Source of the DNA: Aspidiotus rigidus
Taxonomy: Eukaryota; Arthropoda; Insecta; Hemiptera; Diaspididae
NCBI GenBank assembly: GCA_035079385.1
Contig: JAVHKY010000003.1
Coordinates: forward strand, 26,241,501-26,305,500
DNA: 64,000 nt
Reading direction: 5' to 3'
Below, in pieces: positions 59,487 to 64,000 of the stretch (position 1 is the first letter of the stretch; the number at the start of each line of letters is the position of its first letter). A program made the position numbers and the translations under genes. The notes beneath the pieces are model-generated. The model did no database searches. It worked only from the letters and a program-made list of their open reading frames with translations, and had not been told where the DNA came from.

Positions 59487-59894
59487 TTATTGCTAACTCC
59501 CTACTAACAAGGTGCGAGGGCCATGAACCACGTGCGAACAAACTTCAAAAACCCTTGAATGTGATCGATTGTATCGTTTTTGGATCTATCACGTTATCGA
59601 TTTCTATAAGAAATACTCTGAAACGTTTCGATCATACGTTCGAATTAAAAAATTTGGAAATAAGTAAGCAATTTACGTGTTTATTCTCAGAATTAGAAAG
59701 TTCTCAATTATTTAATTCTTTTTTTCAAATCTGAACGTAATGTCGAAACGTTCTTGTGTATTTCTTATGGAGTATTTTTTTGTTTACAATCCGAGTTGGT
59801 GATGTAGGGTAAGATTGACAATTTTAAGCAGGCTATAGGGTATGTTGGGGTAAACAGATGTGGAGCTTGTGACGTCACGGTAATCTAGTCTATT
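59461..59894. mobile_element. Inverted-repeat element ending AATAGAC.AGATTA.CGTGACGTCAC
   Basis: AATAGACCAGATTATCGTGA plus CGTCAC at the left is mirrored with two differences at the right (59870-59894). Each terminal repeat holds one TGACGTCA. Inside is a second, nested hairpin with arms near 59604-59630 and 59750-59775 (TATAAGAAATAC / GTATTTCTTAT). Confidence 0.65.
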
Positions 59895-60412
59895 GAACAA
59901 TTCGGACCGGGCATATTGTAGACTCGCTAGCGTCGCCTGTGTAAAATATGTAGAAAGTACTGATAAGCGAACGGTGATTGTGACTTGAAACTAAAGGTAA
60001 TTTTTTAGTCTTTCTTAAATTTCTCCAAAAATAATGAATTTAGGCGTGTACCCGTAAGGAACAAAATTGAAGAGCGGAAAATTTTCTTTCAGATGAAAAT
60101 ATTTTTGAGAGATTTTAAAAAATTCAAAAATTTTGCGCGACGCTAGCGCTACCCGGTCCGAATGAATACGTCAATATCAATTTTAGACTAAAAGAGTCGG
60201 AAAAATTTCAGTTAGTATTGACAGTATAACGACCAAAAATGGACCAATATCAACCAAAAATTACAGTCAAAGCTGACCAACAATCAACTGAAATAAATAG
60301 TCAAAATTTGGTTGATTTATCTAAAAAATTTACTAAAAATCAACCATTTTCGGATGGTACTATTATTATTTGGTCTATTTTTAGTTGTAGGACCAAAAAC
60401 CGACCAACATCA
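59895..60412. other. TE-like sequence rich in GACCAA repeats
   Basis: Short GACCAAAAATG, CCAACATCAACC and TGGTTGATTT motifs recur in both orientations; GCGACGCTAGCG occurs near 60138 with a mirrored CGCTAGCGTCGC near 59928. A 60-codon frame at 60239-60421 is a repeat shadow. Confidence 0.4.
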
Positions 60413-60471
60413 ACCGTATAGACCGATTCCCCGGTGACTTGACAGTGTTGACAACAGTGAGCGATAGTGAG

Positions 60472-60836
60472 CAGGGATGTCCAGCCAATCATCATTGACT
60501 TAAACATAGCTTATGGCATTCAGCTCTTTCCTCGCATTGGCTTAAGCTGAAAGCCAATGGTTCTCGATTTCATTGGCTGACTTACCATTGGCTAATAGCT
60601 TATTCATTTATCGTTCCGTAGTCGCTTGGTAAAGTTCCGGAGTCGCTTTATACCGTTCCGGAGCCGGTTTATATCGTTCCAAAGCCGATATCCAATTTTT
60701 TGATGATTGTCTGACTTTGGGCTGACAGCCAAACAGGGCGCATTTCATTAGCTGACTTTTAGCTTCCGCAAAAACGGTCACAACATTGGCTTAAGCTTTT
60801 GGCTTACGTTTGGCTGCCTTTAGCTGGACATCCCTG
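60472..60836. mobile_element. hAT-like MITE with perfect 8-bp TSD
   Basis: CAGGGATGTCCAGC at the left and GCTGGACATCCCTG at the right are exact inverted partners; ATAGTGAG flanks both sides (60464-60471, 60837-60844). Subterminal GGCTTAAGC motifs resemble those of 32493-33040. Also inside: three TTCCGGAGYCG-type repeats (60610-60680). No coding sequence. Confidence 0.93.
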
Positions 60837-60904
60837 ATAGTGAGTCAAAGTACCCATATTTGTAATCGATATTACGATTATTGGGCCAATCATGATATCG
60901 ATTT

Positions 60905-61107
60905 CCATAAGAATACACAGGGGACGATATGATCACATACTTACAGATATTCAAAAACAAGATGTTCCTAATGTAAATATTAAAGATTTCTATCTAGAAT
61001 CTAGAAGTTCTCTGGAATTCAAATAGGTATGTAGCTTTTATTGCTAACGTACTTCTTGTTCTTGAATACTAGTGAATGATCGAAACGTCCCCTGTGTATT
61101 CTTATGG
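60905..61107. repeat. Hairpin with 22-bp perfect arms
   Basis: CCATAAGAATACACAGGGG (and three further bases) at 60905-60926 is perfectly mirrored at 61086-61107. The right arm is preceded by GATCGAAACGTC, and ATGATCA near 60929 can pair with TGATC before GAAAC. The layout recalls a hammerhead with a long stem I, but the CTGATGA box is absent (CGATATGA instead). The hairpin inside 59461-59894 is a relative. Confidence 0.7.
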
Positions 61108-61185
61108 GATTCTAAAATGGCTGCCCAAAGCCAGCAGCAGAGAACAAGCATTCATTTGATTAATACGAGGAACGACGTTGCGGGA

Positions 61186-61320
61186 CATGTTTAATTAGAT
61201 ATGATATCATACAAAACTTTACAAAACCGCACAACATGTTTAATTAGATAAGTATAATATCATAAAAAACTGTGCAAAACCGCACGTTGTGCGGTTTTGT
61301 ATGTTATTATATCTAATTAA
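61186..61320. repeat. Direct and inverted repeats around AAACCGCAC
   Basis: ACATGTTTAATTAGATA occurs twice in direct order and once inverted (TATCTAATTAAAC). CAAAACCGCAC occurs twice and is then mirrored across a GTT centre (AAACCGCACGTTGTGCGGTTT). Confidence 0.75.
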
Positions 61321-61552
61321 ACAAGCCTTCAATCAAAATCAAAGATGTTGACGTCACACGGGGAATCGGTCTTATCGAGAAAGGACGCCTTTTTTACAGA
61401 TACCTCCTAAATTTCTGATGATTCATAAGGAATTGAGCATTTTTTCGTAATTTTGAACGTTCTTGGTTGATTTTGGTCATTTTTTGATCATGTAGGGTCG
61501 TTGTTTATTCCATTTTACTCAGTTTTTCAAGTTTTTGGATAATTACAGTCAA

Positions 61553-61625
61553 TTCATTCAATCAATCAATCAATCTTTATCTTAGAGGGGCGCTAGTGCT
61601 GAAAAGTCCTCTGGCGCCGAACAAA
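61553..61625 (-). mobile_element. Possible LINE 3' tail with ATTG repeats
   Basis: Minus strand: GGCGCCAGAGGACTTTTCAG, CACTAGCGCCCCTCTAAGAT, AAAG then ATTGATTGATTGA. A short conserved 3' end followed by a 4-bp simple repeat is typical of some Jockey/CR1/RTE-type insertions. No coding part is attached. Confidence 0.4.
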
Positions 61626-62172
61626 ATTAATATAATAATGTACTTATAATACAAAAAAAACAAAAAAAGAAAAAAAAAGAAAAAAAAAAACAATAAATAA
61701 AACAAAACAAAACAAAAAAATAAATAAATAAAAATGGAAATGGTGATGAATAAACAAATTAAAAATTAAAGAAAAAATACTAGGTATAAAAAAATTTAAT
61801 GTAAGTATAATTAAATGAATATTTTTATTAAAAAATAAATTAAAATATTCATTTCAATTATATTTATATAAAAAAAAAAAAACAGAAAAAAATAATAATT
61901 CATAGGTATGATGTAAATATTAAAATTATTGATAAGTTTAATAAAAAATGTTTATAATTAAAAATAAATTTTAATATTATTCATTTGTAGAGATATGATA
62001 TATTTTAGAATATTTATTTAAAAAGAATATTTTTATATTAATTTTTAATAATTTATATTATATAAGTTTTTTAGTTTTTAATTTAAATATTAAATTTAAA
62101 TGTGTTATCATATTATTTTTTATTAATTTATTATCAATAAAATTAATTTTTACTACTACTAAGTACTACTAC

Positions 62173-62208
<36 letters not shown>

Positions 62209-62230
62209 CACATGATATGAATGAATGAAA
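61626..62230. repeat. A/T low-complexity tract
   Basis: Runs of A with interspersed C or G, TAAATAAA repeats, and TACTACTAATAATAATAA near 62150-62205. No coding potential. Confidence 0.8.
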
Positions 62231-64000
62231 AAATTAAAATGAAACGAATGGAACGCACGTCCCCAGTCAGTCTGAAGATTTAGACAACACGGTACCCGCC
62301 GTCTTTTACGGTTTGTTTTCTCTCAATTTGGGAATTTTCCGTCATTTTTAGTCATTTTGGCCGCTTATTGTTTATTTTCATTGTGGTTTGATCGTTTGAT
62401 GCCGTTTTCATCGTTTTATGGTCAATGCTGGTTGTTTTTAGGTCAATTTTGGTAATTTACGTATCTTTTTTTGTCGTTTTATACTGCATGTTCTTAGATT
62501 CTTATTGCAAGTTCTTAATTTTTGTTGCTCGTTTTTATTGTACTTTTCAGTGTTTTTACTGCACGTTTGACCAATTTTTATTGCACAAAAATCTTGACTG
62601 TACTCACGATGAAAATGTGTTTTCCCTAATATTATCCCTCTACTCTCTCGCCAGATTCACCCAAATTATTATAATATAACTGAAGTTTCTCTCGAATTAC
62701 TCAATTAATATTCAAATATTTGTAGTCGAACACTCTCAAAACAAGCGGCTTTCGTTCTGCTCAGTTTTTTTTTTTTTTTATATTTAATTTTGCCGAATGC
62801 GTGAGTATAATTTTATTTATGTGTGATACTTGGAGATGAAAAATACAAAACTGCTTGAAAACGCGTATTTTGCTGACGGAACTAGTTTAGTTTATTAAAC
62901 TTTCATGGTAGAATTTTCAATGTCATTGGTGATTATAGCCAGCCGTATATCTGCTTTCTCTTTTGAAAAAAACCAAGTTCGATAATCTTGTAGGTGTCCA
63001 CTGTCGGAACGCGACATCGCGTGACTGACGTCCAATACCACAGTTTAAAATGAAGACGCTATCAATAAAACCGGGCTGAAACTAGTCCAGGGTTTTATTT
63101 TTATTTCTTTTTTCAGCGATAAATCAAACAATAAAATAGCGTATTAAAAGCCTTTCGCGAGCAATTTTTGAAATTGAAAATTCACGCCGAAGGCATACAT
63201 ACAGTATTACATTAAACGTCGTTCTATAACGCGTATAGTAAGTAAGTAGGCTAATATTCAAAATTTAACGTAAGGTACATCACCTATTGGTTCACCGACA
63301 CATGCCGACTATATCTTGTACGGGAGACACCCTACTTACGCTATTGTTCGTCGTACGTCTTCCCTACCGATCGAGGAATTTTATGAATGTTATATGTAAA
63401 TTTTCGTCGATTAGTTCTTCGCCTCGATGATCACATTTGACTCCTAAACAAGCCGCGATACTCCGAAGGTTAATTTTGTAGTTTCCTTCTACAAATCGAA
63501 TCTGGTCAACTCTACACACTTCTCGGACCACACGACGCTAACCGGTCTAACCATACATCTTTTTCACTCGTCGCTGCGCTACGTTTTGTAAAAAGCTCGC
63601 GGCTGTATGAACTTTTACGTGTACGAAGTATTTCAAGGCAAAACGAAACGAGCATACTGCACTCGAACATATCATGCGCGAGTATGCAATGATCGAAAAA
63701 ACGACTCAGGTATACGCGCATATTTAATATCCACGTTCCGTACGGTATATCAATGTATTGTCGAGAATGAGTAAACAGAATATTGTATAAATTGACGAGC
63801 AACCTTGACTTTGGGTTTATTTTATACCACATGCTGCTGGCAGGTGTGACGTGTGGGTGCAGCCTTAGAATGCAGTTCCTCGGTTAGGTCTTGATATTAG
63901 ATACTTTCATGAATCCAATCACTTCCGTGAATGCGGAATAGTGCACCGTCAAATGCCTTGCGCTAGAGAAGCACTATAGTATAGTGCACACAGCTGCGCT
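62231..64000. other. Anonymous DNA to the window end
   Basis: About 62300-62600 carries TGGTCAATTTTGG/TTTATTGCAC-like short repeats reminiscent of MITE interiors (compare 14480-14580). From about 63000 the sequence is more GC-rich and apparently single-copy; a 106-codon minus frame (63512-63832) has no recognisable domain. Confidence 0.4.

Larger units (their letters stand above)
60413..61372. mobile_element. Nested element block with GACCGATTCCCCG inverted ends
   Basis: AGACCGATTCCCCGGTGAC near 60419 is mirrored by GTCACACGGGGAATCGGTCT near 61354. Inside lie a hAT-like MITE (60472-60836), a perfect hairpin (60905-61107) and direct/inverted repeats (61186-61320). Whether the outer pair marks one old element is uncertain. 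Confidence 0.45.

Noticed and set aside
63512..63832. 106-codon minus-strand frame
   Set aside because: No domain or supporting context; could be an exon but cannot be supported.

Overview
This window is nuclear DNA from an arthropod, most likely an insect; a hemipteran is only a guess. It is AT-rich and dominated by transposable elements. The one gene I recognise with confidence is an intact, single-coding-exon Kekkon-family receptor (LRR plus Ig, transmembrane) at 17058-18911 on the + strand. The non-LTR retroelements (I/LOA-like, Jockey, RTE), Penelope-like pieces, pogo/Tigger-like and hAT-like MITEs and Pao-like gag fragment all fit an insect.

Layout. 1-4300: degenerate satellite, then a long foldback element split by a 5'-truncated RNase-H-bearing LINE with a 13-bp target duplication. 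4440-8909: composite repeat island A (17-bp inverted ends, a Pao gag relic, duplicated modules, a 45-bp minisatellite, TTTA tracts). 9.1-14.1 kb: mostly anonymous DNA with a roughly 200-285 bp degenerate tandem array. 14093-16199: island B, a shorter inverted relative of A, carrying a Tigger-like MITE and a Penelope-type fragment with a hammerhead ribozyme core; it ends about 0.5 kb from the probable kekkon start site. 16.4-19.2 kb: kekkon leader, CDS and 3' flank. 19.2-33 kb: mainly anonymous single-copy DNA with MITEs, a second hammerhead-like motif (22.26 kb) and a roughly 190-bp tandem array (25 kb).

34-44.5 kb: two copies (X, Y) of a 2.2-kb element with inverted arms of about 0.5-0.6 kb and a shared 95-codon reading frame. 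Y sits inside a broken, rearranged Penelope-like retroelement read on the - strand. 48-55.3 kb: a Jockey-like RT whose two halves lie on opposite strands about 5 kb apart, as expected of an inversion; one half carries a hAT-like element with a perfect 8-bp TSD, and the other abuts an RTE tail. Between them lie hairpin-ended elements rich in the palindrome TGACGTCA. 57-61.4 kb: further MITEs, a roughly 145-bp tandem repeat and nested inverted-repeat elements. 61.5-64 kb: low-complexity and anonymous DNA.

No operon-like cooperation is expected. The biology on offer is one neuronal/epithelial adhesion-type receptor gene in a very nested repeat landscape. The best leads are two hammerhead-ribozyme cores, a hairpin-ended element family that carries CRE/ATF palindromes and the 45-bp unit, and the X/Y foldback elements.
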